From Sabellastarte sp. h YS-2021 (taxonomy: Eukaryota > Annelida > Polychaeta > Sabellida > Sabellidae): a stretch of 64,000 bases of DNA. Location: positions 89,309,052 to 89,373,051 of the forward strand of contig OZ024935.1 in the NCBI GenBank assembly GCA_964017235.1, read 5' to 3'. Within the stretch, counting starts at the first letter, position 1. Each line of letters opens with the position of its first letter. This document shows positions 21,801-31,704 of this stretch, piece after piece. The notes beneath the pieces are model-generated. The model was not told the DNA's origin and ran no database searches. It worked only from the letters and a program-made list of their open reading frames with translations. The position numbers and the translations under genes are program-made.

Positions 21801-23453
21801 ATAGATTTATTTGTTCAGAAAATCTTGATTTCTTATCTAGTCTTTTTGTGTAACTGTAAAATCATACTACAGGTTTGAACAGATTCTACAGTATTGCTGA
21901 ACTGCAATATTCTGTACTTTTATTTAATAAGTTGTTTCCCATATCTACATTCTCAGGTGTACAATGAGGCAGAAGCATTTCTACACCAGCTCAGTCAGGG
22001 CTCTAGTGAATCTGAAGAATCCTCTAATACTGACACAACAGAGCCTTCATTTCTGGACCAAGAACTGGATGAACAACAATCCACTGCCAAGGGACCAGAA
22101 AACCAGAACCAACCTAAGAAGTATTCCACAAAGAAGATCCGGTTTGAAACGAGGGATGGAAAAGTGCGTCAAGCAAGCTGGTTGGACATGAGCCAGGTTA
22201 CACCATCTGGCAAAGAACAGGCGCACTACATCAAACAAGAAGAGCTTCAGGATGCCTACCACAAGATGTCTGATGCAAAGGCAGGGAAGTTCAAGCCAGG
22301 TGGAGGGAATCAACAACATCAGGGAACCAAGATACACCGTCCTCCTGAATGGATGATACTACAGGATGATGAGATATTTGTGGATGCAGAGGGCTTGATC
22401 TATGCAAACTTTGGTTGGGAAGAGAATGATCATGAGGTGAAGAAAGAAGCCACCACTGATGATTCAAAGCAGTCGGATGTAGAGGTCAGCAGTGAAGGTC
22501 AAGAGAAGATAAATGAAGGTGAAGGACACGATAAGAGAGTTCAGGGGGTGGTAGATGAAGAGGTGTTGAAACATTCAGTACATAGTCTGGAGAATGAGAT
22601 AAAATATGGAATTGTGGAAACAGCAGATGAATATGTGCCTAAGGTAAAAGACAAGGAGAAAGACCAGAGAGAAGTAGTGACAGGTGACAGAAAGAGTGAA
22701 GGAGAACAGCAAGATGGTAGGGAGAAAAATGCAGAAGTGAAAGAGGAGAAACAGAAAGGAGAACAGTGTAAGGATGGACATGACCAGGTTGTTGAAGAGA
22801 AGAAAGCAGCGGTGAAGAACTACAATGTAGAAATGCAGGAAAATATAGAAGTGATTGACAGGCGAAAGGAGACAGTGAATGAAAAGATGAAAAAGCAGAT
22901 GGACAGAGAAGATGATACGGAAGATTTTGACAGTGATGAAGAGGATGTTTGGGAAGTAGAAGAATTATTGGATGGGGATTTAAATACAGAAGAGAAGACA
23001 AATGTGCCGATAGATGACACAGAAAGTAGATCAAAGAATGGGGACATTGAGGAAGATTATGGAACACAGGAAGTGAACAGTCGGGTAAATGAAAATATTG
23101 AGGAGTTGGAATCATCAGAGGCAGTCCAAGATAAAGTGTCAAGTCATGTTGAAATGCCAGTTACTGAAGAGCTACCAGTACTAGACTGTGACACAAAGCA
23201 GGGTAAAAAAGTACCAAGTCCTGATGATTTTGAAGGTATATATTCAGAACCAAAGAGGAATAAAAACACCAAAAAGCTTTTTGACACTGCAGTGTTGGAC
23301 AGTTTGCTGCAGAGTTTAGAAGATGCAGTTGAGGAGAAATTAAATGATAAGATTAGTGATGAAAATGTGAATGGGGGTAATAAAGACAATATGGAGTCTC
23401 TCTTGGAGGTTTTAAGTGACTTACAAGATGAGAATAAAGATGATGAATTGTGA
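852..23453 (+). CDS. EDEM3: EDEM3-like ER degradation-enhancing alpha-mannosidase, 5'-partial, 21 exons
   Basis: GH47-family lectin/mannosidase that trims mannose from misfolded glycoproteins in the ER lumen and so feeds them into ER-associated degradation (family knowledge). Exons read from splice signals and protein homology: 852-891, 1301-1413, 1814-1967, 2638-2772, 2991-3096, 3637-3724, 4260-4395, 5072-5239, 6007-6132, 6826-6990, 7314-7504, 7973-8105, 9686-9889, 13768-13921, 14484-14663, 16217-16364, 16885-16984, 17726-17843, 20902-21026, 21443-21529, 21957-23453. All 20 introns are GT-AG and all phases agree, giving about 1,388 codons to the TGA. The first visible residues are [13 protein letters not shown], so the signal peptide and early GH47 lie upstream. 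Domain order GH47, PA, linker, acidic tail identifies EDEM3 rather than EDEM1 or EDEM2, which lack a PA domain. Human EDEM3 is about 930 residues; this protein is much longer because of its tail. Confidence 0.93.
2405..2475 (+). repeat. tRNA-derived SINE head, degenerate
   Basis: TGGCCTAGTGGGTTAGC at about 2412 resembles a tRNA A box, and GGTTGTCACCTC about 35 bases later is a weak B box. This layout is common in tRNA-derived SINEs of molluscs. No complete SINE body or tail was identified, so this is a weak call. Confidence 0.3.
3083..3285 (+). repeat. Duplicated splice-donor segment after the exon ending at 3096
   Basis: The exon end and donor (GTGGGTGCGCAGAGGTGAG, from 3083) and the following 40 bases recur in diverged form from 3190 (TTGGGTGTACAGAGGCAAA), offset 107 bases. 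A third, weaker trace begins near 3261 (GTATACAGTGGTGAATATG). The second copy has lost the GT at the position matching the true donor but has a GGTGAGTACT further on. Confidence 0.6.
6957..7130 (+). repeat. Tandem copies of an exon end and its donor (about 64-bp unit, three copies)
   Basis: Unit 1 contains the end of the exon (TCCAACAAAAACATCTCAGTG) and the real donor GTGAGT at 6991. Unit 2 (about 7021-7083) repeats it as CTCCAACAAACATGTCTCAG followed by CAGTAAGTACAACAAGAA, keeping a donor-like GTAAGT. Unit 3 (from about 7084) repeats CACTCCAACAAGCATGTCTC but its donor has decayed. Reading on from the real exon reaches an in-frame TAA at 7015-7017, so use of the second donor would truncate the protein. 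Confidence 0.75.
8900..9545. repeat. Dispersed repeat remnants with GACA microsatellites
   Basis: GACA-type runs occur near 8908-8930 and 9458-9480. The second follows a block with ACACCAAATTTGG, CCAAATTTGAGAGAGATTG and a 'cat agt ttt tga gct at' phrase of the kind found beside GACA runs in many dispersed invertebrate repeats. No coding potential or clear ends are seen. It lies in the intron between 8105 and 9686. Confidence 0.4.
10108..12160 (+). mobile_element. Hairpin-headed element with five tandem units of about 348 bp, in an EDEM3 intron
   Basis: The left end is a hairpin, TCCCC-AGAC-GAAA-GTC-GGGGA (about 10110-10133), followed by a GTCCG, a CCG-repeat run and GTAGAAATTTCC, then GACGCGATAACTC. 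The same head, diverged, occurs at 62795 and a relative at 59926. The body is five diverged tandem units anchored on TTGGAAATGG at 10542, 10891, 11242, 11583 and 11930, so period 341-351. Layout (structured head, CCG microsatellite, tandem core) resembles bivalve pearl/HINE non-autonomous Helitron-like elements; that assignment is inference. The right end was not defined. Confidence 0.55.
12921..13205 (+). repeat. Two-copy tandem duplication, offset 135 bp
   Basis: AAATAATATTTTATTTGTGA at 12921 recurs with one change at 13056, and both copies continue through ACAAATATAGAAACAGATATG, TTTTGGGATTAT and ATCATCAATCATTTAAATAC. Intronic, AT-rich and non-coding. Confidence 0.7.
13617..13808 (+). repeat. 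69-bp tandem triplication spanning an EDEM3 splice acceptor
   Basis: Three units start with TTGGCTGTTCCAG at 13617, 13686 and 13755, exactly 69 bases apart. The third contains the true acceptor (13767) and the first bases of the exon. Unit 2 carries an identical GTTCCAGGTGGTGGTAGCAG acceptor; unit 1 has CCAGTTGGTGG instead. In the exon's frame, unit 2 runs into TGA after 12 codons, so only the third acceptor gives the PA domain. Confidence 0.85.
14990..15494. mobile_element. Non-autonomous element with about 42-bp terminal inverted repeats
   Basis: The left end CACGGGTGGTCACTGAGATA (14990) continues with AACGGTGATAGAGATAAACG. The right end (about 15450-15494) is its reverse complement with a few changes: CCGTTTATCTCTG, then TTAGTGACCACCCGTG. 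No transposase frame is present. A LINE tail lies inside. No clear target-site duplication was found. Confidence 0.65.
15139..15425 (+). mobile_element. LINE 3' fragment: reverse-transcriptase C-terminus and tail
   Basis: Frame 15157-15273 reads [15 protein letters not shown]... [10 protein letters not shown]...stop, the typical C-terminal end of many non-LTR reverse transcriptases (AP-x-WNSLP and F-K-x-LK-T-x-L). The 3' tail ends in GATTAAGCGCTATAAAAG before AT-rich sequence. It is a 5'-truncated copy located inside the inverted-repeat element at 14990-15494. Confidence 0.65.
15755..16080 (-). mobile_element. 5S-rRNA-derived SINE-like fragment
   Basis: On the minus strand, about 16060-15970 reads GAAGTTAAGCAGC, then GGGCTATGTTAGTAC, then TTGGATGGGTGACCG. 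These match the internal promoter (A box, intermediate element, C box) of 5S rRNA in order and spacing. The 5' part is more diverged and the sequence downstream (about 15960-15755) is unrelated to 5S, as expected for a 5S-headed SINE rather than a 5S gene. A poly-T/poly-A run flanks it at about 16081-16101. The 3' end is uncertain. Confidence 0.55.
18492..19932. mobile_element. 1.44-kb foldback element with palindrome-array inverted repeats and TA duplication
   Basis: The ends TGTTACAGTGAATATGTG (18492) and its reverse complement (ending 19932) are flanked on both sides by TA. The inverted repeats extend well over 100 bases. Each arm contains repeats of the palindrome GGGAATACGCGTATTCCC: left at 18514, 18543, 18572, 18601; right at 19769, 19802, 19831, 19860, 19889. 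Spacing is 29 bases except one of 33. Some copies are GTGAATACGCGTATTCAC-like variants. The interior is AT-rich and has no coding frame. Confidence 0.8.
19934..20394. mobile_element. MITE with 26-bp terminal inverted repeats
   Basis: The left end begins ACCGTATTTTTTGTAATAAA then CGCCCC (19934-19959). The right end (20369-20394) is the reverse complement with a single mismatch. No transposase is encoded; the short open frame over the right half is incidental. Its left end directly adjoins the TA flank of the foldback element. Confidence 0.7.
21655..21735 (+). repeat. LINE/SINE-type 3' tail fragment
   Basis: The phrase GGGGATTAAGTCTCTATAAA followed by an AT-rich end resembles the GATTAAGCGCTATAAAAG tails at 15390 and 27372. 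Only the tail is recognisable, in the intron between 21529 and 21957. Confidence 0.4.
21957..23453 (+). other. EDEM3: EDEM3 last exon: long acidic low-complexity tail ending in DDEL
   Basis: A single 1,497-base exon encodes 498 residues and the stop. The first third has some sequence character ([33 protein letters not shown]). The rest is dominated by Glu, Lys, Asp and Gln with no Cys-rich or globular signature, so it is probably disordered. The last residues are ENKDDEL followed by TGA. DDEL is a K/H/DDEL-type ER-retrieval signal, which fits a soluble ER-lumen enzyme. The acceptor TCTCAG at 21951-21956 sets the exon start; the reading frame is open further upstream but that part is intron. 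Confidence 0.88.
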
Positions 23454-23650
23454 TCATAAAGAAGGCCAGAACGATTGGTGAATGGAAACTGTTTAGCTAG
23501 TTTAGGGGGTACTGGGGGTGAGGGTTGTTGGTAGATTTGTACTTTATAGGCTTTGTAATTCAAAAAATGATTTTAAAAAAAATGTAAAGGCACAGTTTTT
23601 AACTATTGTTCGTTTGCAGCAAATAAAATCTACAGTCACTCATGAAACTA
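23454..23650 (+). promoter_or_regulatory. EDEM3 3' UTR with candidate polyadenylation signal
   Basis: An AATAAA hexamer sits at 23622-23627, 170 bases after the stop codon. It is the first canonical signal downstream. More AT-rich sequence with further AATAAA hexamers follows, so a longer UTR cannot be excluded from sequence alone. Confidence 0.45.
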
Positions 23651-24665
23651 CCTTAGGTTTTTGGGTCAGTGCTAGGGTTTGACTTATAAGACTAATAAGA
23701 CTAATGACTTTTAATTTGGGTGACTTGTAAGGCTTTTTGGCCTATATTAGGCTTTTATTGGGGTATAGACTAGAAAGAATGATATACACAGTTGAAGTCT
23801 GTTCAGTTGAATCACAATTGACCAGAAAAATATTAACTGGGGCCAGTTTTCACTAACATGGATTAACATCAGATCAAGATTAGTTAGAATTTGAGAGAAC
23901 TGCTTCAGCTGAGCCACTGGAAGATAAAACTGTTCACAAAGCAAGGATCACCTGAGCTGAAAAGAAAAAATATCTTATCTACTTTTAAAAATTATTTCTC
24001 ACACTTGGGAATACACTTCTTCATCACTCAGAAAACTGGGATCCATGTTAATGAACACCCACTACCCCCCACCCCCCAAGAAAATCTATCTAAATATTGA
24101 CTAAATATTAGAAGATTTCAATATTCATTTCCACTTCGTAGGGGATTCTACTAGTTACAGAGATTTGACTTTTAATACAAAAATGGTGATTTTGAGAGGC
24201 TAAACAGTTTCTGTTGACCAGTCATGGCCAGTTGTCTATATGTGCAATGTTACTCCCTCTAGTGTAATGTATGTCTAACACATACTCTATCAAATAGGGT
24301 TCATTTTTCAGATCAGGACTTTGATCAGTCTTTATATGTGATACACTGTGTGATATATACTAAATATATACGCCAGAAAAAAATTGTCGTTAATTTCCAA
24401 AATATTGCCCTTTTTCACACAGACACATTTATTAGAAGTAAAGTAAAATATTCATCTAGCCATCATCTGTATTCAATATTTAATCGTCGGCAGATATAAA
24501 ATACTGAATAAAAACTGAAGTCTATGTGATGATAACTTTTGTTTTCCATCATCACAGGTGGTGACTTATCCATTGTTATGTATTATGTCATTGGTCAAAA
24601 ATCACACTTCGTGTTAATGCTGCAATAATTAGACTTACACAATTATTAGGCTTCTTGTCAAAAAT

Positions 24666-24698
<33 letters not shown>

Positions 24699-26603
24699 GA
24701 AATTTGAAGAGAAACATATTTAGTGGGATGTCATTGACTGTACTGAGAAGCCACTCTATTTGATTCATACAAAGTGTTCTGTATTTGGACAAAATGCCGG
24801 GTAATAATTAAGGCTACTGGTCTGTCATTTACACCAGGGCATTATTTTGGAAATATACGGTAATAATCATACTTCATGTCACTGTAAATAATACTACATT
24901 TATTCTGAGTTAGTGACAAAAAACTGTTATTCACAAGCTGCAAAAACTTACTTCAAATGAGTAAAAAAAAAAAAAAGAACTATTATTTCATTGTATCAAG
25001 AAAATTGCAGTCAAGGGATTATTGAAGTAGTTTTCTGATAAATGTGTGAATTTTAATGGACTTGTGATTGATATGGCAGCCTGCTAATCATTAGAATCTC
25101 TATTAACTGACCAGGTCGGGAGAGTGAGATTTGGACAGATCATTGAAGTGACATGAAATAGAAGAGGTTGTTTAGTATTAAACAATTTGTAAAATGAGTT
25201 CATAGAATTGAATATACTCCGATAACAAAAGGTCAGATAATAGGAGTTCTATTGTAATCAATATGGCTGCAAAACTTGACTCGCATGTTAAGTAGTTTTG
25301 ACCCAGTTTTCAGGAGAGAAAGTAATATGTCAAATTTGTATGAAATGCATTTGTGACTGTGCATTAATGGTGACGCCATTTATGAAATTAAAATTCAGTT
25401 TCTGGGGCTTTAAAACAAATGGAATGTGTATAACCGTGGTTATACATGACCCACAATTTAAAAACCAGAATTTAATTGTCTTTGTGAGGTATTTTAGAAA
25501 TATAATAATAAACTTCATGTTTTTTGCCCCAAATGAAGTAGAAGTGTGGGTTATTTCACTGATTTGATAAGTTTCTTTTTTATTGTTTTGATCAAGTATA
25601 ACCCATTAAAAAGCCAAAATTAAAATAGTTTTCAATAAATAGTCCTTAATTGTTGTTTGCAAATTTCTTCTGCCACGGTGAAATGAAAAATAGAATTCTG
25701 GTTTACCATACACGTCACTATCATGTACATTTATATCAGTGTCATGTTGTGGTCTGTTACTGTCTATGAGGAGGTTTTAAATGATTAAAATGTATGAATG
25801 TGCATTTATGAGTGTACGTTAGATATTTGTGTAGAAATAAGTGTGCAGAGTTATATTTTAATGCGTAGCTACATCGGTGTAATATTGGTGCATTTATGTA
25901 TATAACTGGTGCCAATACAAATTTACAGTAAGAAACAAATAATCTGCTACAGCCTGTGAAATTTGCCACTGGAGGTACCAAATAAATTATGCAAACGGAA
26001 GCACAATTTTGGAGAAATACTGCATAAGTGACCTAAAATTAGTATTGTCGGAGTCCATATTGGCTAACATTTAAAACTGGAGTGAGAAGTGAATTTTTTG
26101 TGCCTTTTTTTTTTTTTTTGCAGATTTATCCGTCAGCTAATTCTTTTGTCTCGAGTACTCTTAATCATTCATCACTCTGTTCTTTTTCTTCTAGCACTTG
26201 AATTAAAAATGTTCTATAATGTAAAAAGTAAAATAAGATGGATTCCCCCAGTGGTAACATTGCCATCCTGTAACAGAATTTCTTGTTTTATATCGTGTAC
26301 AGTATTAACTTTAAACAAAGTGCCTCGGCACCTTTGCTTCTAATATTAATTCAGTAAAATAAACCATAGTGTTTTCTGTACAATGTTTGCTTCTGTACAG
26401 TTGAACCTTGTTAAGTAAGAAGATTTTGCTTAACCAGTAGTTCCACATAGCCGGTTAATGTAAAAAAAAAAATATTTTACTTAAAAGGACATTAAACCTC
26501 ACAGAATTTGCCTTAAATGTGTTAAACTGTAATGCAAAACGATTACAATGAAATCAATGTTCAGTAGACTTTGTGTATGTTGAATTCCCTCCAGTATCTA
26601 CAG
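23651..26603. other. Intergenic, AT-rich, with one possible MITE
   Basis: No gene is recognised. A 20-base imperfect inverted pair (TTTCCAAAATATTGCCCT at about 24395 and AGGGCATTATTTTGGAAA at 24836) may mark a MITE of about 470 bp containing a long poly-T run (from about 24671). A run of A lies near 24963. Short open frames here show no codon pattern. Confidence 0.4.
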
Positions 26604-26611
26604 GATTTGAC

Positions 26612-27024
26612 CAGGGTTCCCACATCCTTGAAAATCCTTGAAAAAAGTTGCTTCATGTTCAAGGCCTTGAAAGTCCTTGAATTTGGCCAAAATTGATTAA
26701 AATCCTTGAAAAGTCCTTGAATTTGTTATTTCCGAACTTCTGCATCTGCATCACCTAGTTTTACGGCTATGGCTCAGCAAAGCAAGTATGATCTAGTCTA
26801 AAAGTTTATGTTAAAATATTATATGATGTGTTAACTAGCATTGTTGTAATGAATATTAAAATCATGTGACAATAAAGAATTTTGTGGGAGGGACAGACAG
26901 CTAGAAGGGGAGGTAAAGGAGGTCGTGCCTTAAAATATATCCTTGAGAATTGTTGTTGTTGTTGACCTTGAAAATCCTTGAAAAAGACCTTGAATCCAGT
27001 TATCAAAAGTTGGTGGGAACCATG
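26612..27024. mobile_element. hAT-like MITE rich in 'CCTTGAAAA' phrases
   Basis: The ends CAGGGTTCCCACATCC (26612) and GGTGGGAACCATG (ending 27024) are inverted. Flanking octamers GATTTGAC and AATTAGAC match at six of eight positions, consistent with an aged 8-bp hAT duplication. CCTTGAAAATCC or its variants recur near both ends. No transposase is present. Confidence 0.6.
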
Positions 27025-27875
27025 AATTAGACTTTTCTATGTCGGTTGACTTCCACTTTTTACCAGAAAAATTACAACTTTTTGTGAAATGTCTGATGTA
27101 GTGGGAGCTCTGAATGTTTTTCCTGTTTTAGGGGTTTGACTCCAGGAGAAAAAAAAACAGAGCTTGGCACTGATATTGATGTGATCGTCCCGAACCTGTG
27201 TACTCGTGTTTTAGTAGCAACCAACCAGAAAAACCATTAAATATGGCAGTTGATTGCAAAAAGATTCATCATAAATTAAAATAAATAAAATCTTGGAGGC
27301 AGTTTTTTAGTAAAACAAATTTTAATACTAATTAGGTCTCGCGTATGTTGTTTGTGAACCTGGGAAAAATTATGGAGATTAAGCGCTATAAAAGTCCACA
27401 TTAGATTAGAATATATTTTCCCATTTTCAAGGAACCCCAACACCCCGCCAGTTCCTTTGTACACCTTATTTTGAAGTAACCCAGTTCTACATGTGCAAAG
27501 TCTACTGTATATTTCGTAATGTATGGACGCTTCATTTCATCCATGAGAGGCTAGAGATCATGTAACTTTGTGTCATTTTTCATGTGTTCACTACATTATT
27601 GGCAATTCAGAGATGTACACACACATTGACATCATTCATCTGAAGCATTTACACTTTATGTTGTAAACTTTTTCTCATTCAAATAATTCTTACTTTTAAC
27701 AATTCCTTTTTTTCATGCAAAGAATATAGCATTACTACGGCAATTGGGTGAAAGATTAATTTATCATCGGAATGTAGCGGGTTTAATTGTGTGCCGCTTC
27801 CTCAATTTGTGACTCAGTTCATATACTTTTTACTCTCTCTGACTTAATCAGGTTCTTACTGTGTACCAAAACTTG
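27025..27875. other. Intergenic stretch with a LINE-type tail
   Basis: AT-rich. GGAGATTAAGCGCTATAAAA at about 27365-27390 is the same tail phrase as in the LINE fragment near 15390. Nothing else is recognised before the first DIRS element. Confidence 0.4.
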
Positions 27876-28074
27876 TTTTTATTGCGTAAAATAGCCTTAC
27901 CTTATCCTCACAAGTGCTTGGTTTGGTTTTGTGGAGCAAAACGTATCGACCGACAAGTATTTTTTAAAAGAATTTTCTTGTCGGCAGGTGACCCCTTGTC
28001 TGCGCATGTCCGCGCATGCGCCGTACTCATTGTCTACAGGCAATTGTCGAGAGATCTTCATTATATTTTTGGTC
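27876..28074 (+). repeat. DIRS copy 1 left inverted terminal repeat
   Basis: Matches the reverse complement of 33109-33290 almost exactly, from CTTACCTTATCCTCACAA through GATCTTCATT and a TTTTTGGTC end. It contains CGCGCATGCGCCG. Promoter activity is expected for DIRS left repeats by family knowledge but is not shown here. Confidence 0.85.
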
Positions 28075-28839
28075 GATATGGGAGCAACACGTATTTTCTT
28101 TTATTATCGTCCATTTACAGACGAAGATCTATGAAGTTTTGAAGCGTGCAAGCGTGCACCTACCTGTATTTATCCATTATTCGACTGGTACTACCACTAA
28201 TTCTGCCTCCCTTGTCCTGAAAAGGGTCAGAATAAGATGTGCAAGAAGATGTTGCTGTAAAGTCTTCAGTGGAAGACGTGTATATCTTCGGCTGTACTCG
28301 CCCATTATTCGACTGGAACTACCTCCTTGTCGAGGAAAGGTATGCAGAGAAGAGCTCCCGTAGTTTTCAGTGGAAAACTGCTTTATTGTCCCTTTATTGA
28401 TGGCAGAACATGAGTATTAGCGTATGCTCGAAAACAAAGAAGAAAGAATGCAGTTGTCTTTGCAACGGAGGTCGTAGATTCTTTACTGTGGGTGGAGCGC
28501 CACTCTGGTACAGTAACAGGTCTCCCTCCAAAAGAACGACTACAGACATGAAAATATAGACAGATTACCTTCCTTGCTGTAAATTTGGATGAAGATCCAA
28601 CAGACGTCTTTGGGGCAGTATGTGCACTGCTTGTCTGTTCAGCCCTGTTGAAGAATTGCAATAACTATTTACTACATAATAAAACCTTCCTATGGCCATG
28701 TCTCCATTGGAAAGAATTCTGTGACTTTTGAGTTAATTCTTCTGCAAACTCAACGAAGATCAAACTGGCTAGATGAGATTTTATGTTATATTATATGTTG
28801 AAGTCCTTGCTTCCAACTTTTACACTGTATTTTGCACAG

Positions 28840-30420
28840 TATATTCAGGACAGGAGCTATGTCCAGTAATTTTCCCCTACTAACCACAAAAGATCGTCGT
28901 ACCACTCTGCCTAGTTTACCAGGTCAGAAGGATACAGAAGAACGTGGCTACATTAATGCAAGTCACCATGGAGGCTCTTCTTGCAGAGTTACTGGCAGTG
29001 ATGGGAGATTTTCATTGCCATCCCAGAGTTGTGCGAATCTTGAGACGGAGTTGTCGAATTACTCCCCAATCGAATTCACCAATGCCTGTACTACCCACAA
29101 TGCAAAGCGATGACGGCAGACAGGAAAACATGGCTACAGTAAATATACCGCTGAAATATTGCTGGAAATCCTTCAAAAGAAAGCAATTCATCCACTCTAC
29201 AATTGCAGAACTCCAGGTTTCTATGGCAGTTTATTTCTTGTATAGAAACTCGGCTAATGACGACCTCTGATACATCTCAGTGTCCTGAATTGTTTTCTAT
29301 CTACAACTTCAACGGTCACTGCCCACGAGTGAAGTTCGTTTACTATGTCAATAAATACCTGCTTGTCGCATCACTTAAACTGGAGACAGCAGAAATTATT
29401 AAAAATTCGGTTACAAAAGATGCGTTCTTTTATGTACCGATTCACAGGTCTCTCAACATCTACTTCAGTTTAATGTACACGGTCAAACCTATCAGTTTAA
29501 AGCATTATGAAATTCGGGTTAGCGACCCCTCTACAGTATCATGCGCGTAATAAAGAGGCAAATCTCATTCTTCAGTCTCACGGAATAGGAGTTCACCATA
29601 TACCTGGACCACTGGTTGTTAGGTGTATGTAGAAGACACCAGTATTGGGTTCAAATTAAAGAACTCATCCAATTATTCAACAACTGGCTTCGTAATATCG
29701 ATTTCCTAGGTTACCACTGCATTTTGGTACCAGGAAATTTCTTCACCTTTTACCTAGTCTACTGGTTGTTTAGTGTACGTAAAAGACACCAGTATTGGGT
29801 TCAAACCAAAGAACTCATCCAATTATTCATCAACTGGGCTTCGTGATATCGATTTCCTAGGTTACCACTGCATTTTGGTACCAGGAAATTTCTTCCTACC
29901 TCGAATAAATTAAATACCCGAGAATCTATTCAACACATGGCGATCTCATCACTATCAACCCCAAGGTTGCTTATATCCCAGGTAGGGATACCAGCATTTT
30001 TGGAAAAGACTATACCAATGGGTCAGTTATGTATGTGTGCCTTTCAGTGGTATCTAGAAAAAACTGGCAATATCTCCAGTCACTAGTTGTGAGAATTCCT
30101 GTTTCAAATCCTTCTGAAAAAGCATATTCACTGGTGGAAAATGCCAAAAAATGGGAAATAGAATGCCTTTTCTAGACACAGGTGCACAATTCCATTATTT
30201 TCGTAGATGCATTAAACCAGGGTTGATGATCCCATCTATAAGCATCACAGTTAGTGGCTTTGGACAGTTAAAAATGTATATATTACATTTCAATGTCATA
30301 CAGCTGAAGGCAGTGTGTTCAGCCCTTAAAAGCCTTCAAGACAAATTCCACACAAAAGAATTCTGATAGCATCAGACAACACCACTGTGTTCGGTTATCT
30401 GAAAAAATGGGGGGGGGGGG
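28840..30420 (+). pseudogene. DIRS copy 1 RT and RNase H remnants
   Basis: Near 29010 the trace CHPRVVRILRRSCRI matches the conserved segment before RT in copies 2 and 4. Around 29340-29480, LKLETAEIIKNSVTK and FYVPIHRSLNIYF match the RT core. RNase H traces include ASDNTTVFGYLKK at about 30370-30405, just before a G-run. Between about 29611 and 29900 a segment is duplicated. No open frame survives. Confidence 0.7.
29611..29905 (+). repeat. 150-bp tandem duplication inside DIRS copy 1
   Basis: ACTGGTTGTTAGGTGTATGT at 29611 recurs as ACTGGTTGTTTAGTGTACGT at 29761. Both copies run through GACACCAGTATTGGGTTCAA and on to TTTGGTACCAGGAAATTTCT. Confidence 0.8.
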
Positions 30421-30899
30421 GAGCGTATACCTCCTAGTTTGGCACAGCTTGGCCTACTGCAATCCTTGAAAATATACTCATAACAGACATATTCTTGGTT
30501 GCTTAAAGGTCATACTCAACATATCTCCAGAAGGGATAAAGGTTTGACGCATCCTGGCCTACTACAATCCTTGAAATATACTCTTAAGAGACAGAAATAT
30601 TCTGGGATTACTTAAATATCATACTCAATGATCTCTACAGAAGGGACAAAAGTAATATGTACAGAATGGTTCTTACTCCCTTTATGGTTCTAGACAACGT
30701 GCAAGTTTGGCACAAATCAACAATAGGTGTTTTATGCAGGTATGCTGCATCTTGGCCTACTGCAATCCCTGAAATATTCTCATATGAGCCAGATATATTC
30801 AAGGTTGCCTAGATGTCATGACAGCCTCTCCACAAAGAACGAAATAATACAGACAGGAGAGTCTTCATCTTTAATATTTTATTTGATTTACATAATTTG

Positions 30900-31665
30900 T
30901 CAAATACCAATGGTAGAGATGTTTGCCACCAATATGAGTCACAAACTTCCTTTCTATGTTGCCAGTCCCGGATGCAAATGCTCTGAACATAGATGAATTA
31001 AACATCTTGTTGGAGGTTCTGGACTGCTAGGCCTTTGGTCCTATACCACTTATTCCAAAAAGTCATTGAACAAGTGAACACCAGGTGCAAAATGATTGTA
31101 GTGGCCCCTTGGTGCCCATGATGCATTGGCTTTGTTGTCTGGTGAGTCATTCAACCAAACCTCCATTACAGCTACTTCACTGGTCTCAAAAACAGCCATT
31201 CAGTCAGAAATTCCATCTAAATCTGTTGCATTGGCACCTTCATGCTTGGCACCTTAACACCACTCAGAATCTCTTATATCATTCTCTGGGCAAGGGATAG
31301 AGAGATTTAGGGCATCTCAAGGACCCTCATCTTGGAATGTATGAGTCATGATGGGCCATTTTGAGCTCTGGTACCCACAGAATAAGGTGGCCATCTCAGA
31401 GCCTACGGTCTCAAATATACCAGATTTTTTGATCCATTTACTTGCAAAAATCTGAAACCTGTCACTATTGTTGGCTTTGCAGCAGCCATAGCTGATCATT
31501 TACTTTTTTGTGCAGGAGTTGAGCCAAAGCCTGCATCTTTATAGGCCTATTGCAAGTGTTATAGAGAGAAGCCCACTGCTAACAGAGGTGCAGCATCAAG
31601 GGATTTGCCTTTGCTTCTGTTGGTTTTCACAAAAGGCTCCTTATTAACTTTTAAAAGGAGGTCAG

Positions 31666-31704
<39 letters not shown>

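Noticed and set aside
22047-23563. Minus-strand open frames opposite the last EDEM3 exon
   Set aside because: Shadows of a Glu/Lys-rich coding exon, which reads as Phe/Leu/Ser-rich on the other strand.
26400-26470. CAGTTGAACCTTGTTAAG as a Tigger-type transposon end
   Set aside because: Only a single end is recognisable; no inverted partner was found.
28383-28661. 92-codon minus-strand open frame
   Set aside because: It lies in the decayed gag region of DIRS copy 1 and has no domain.
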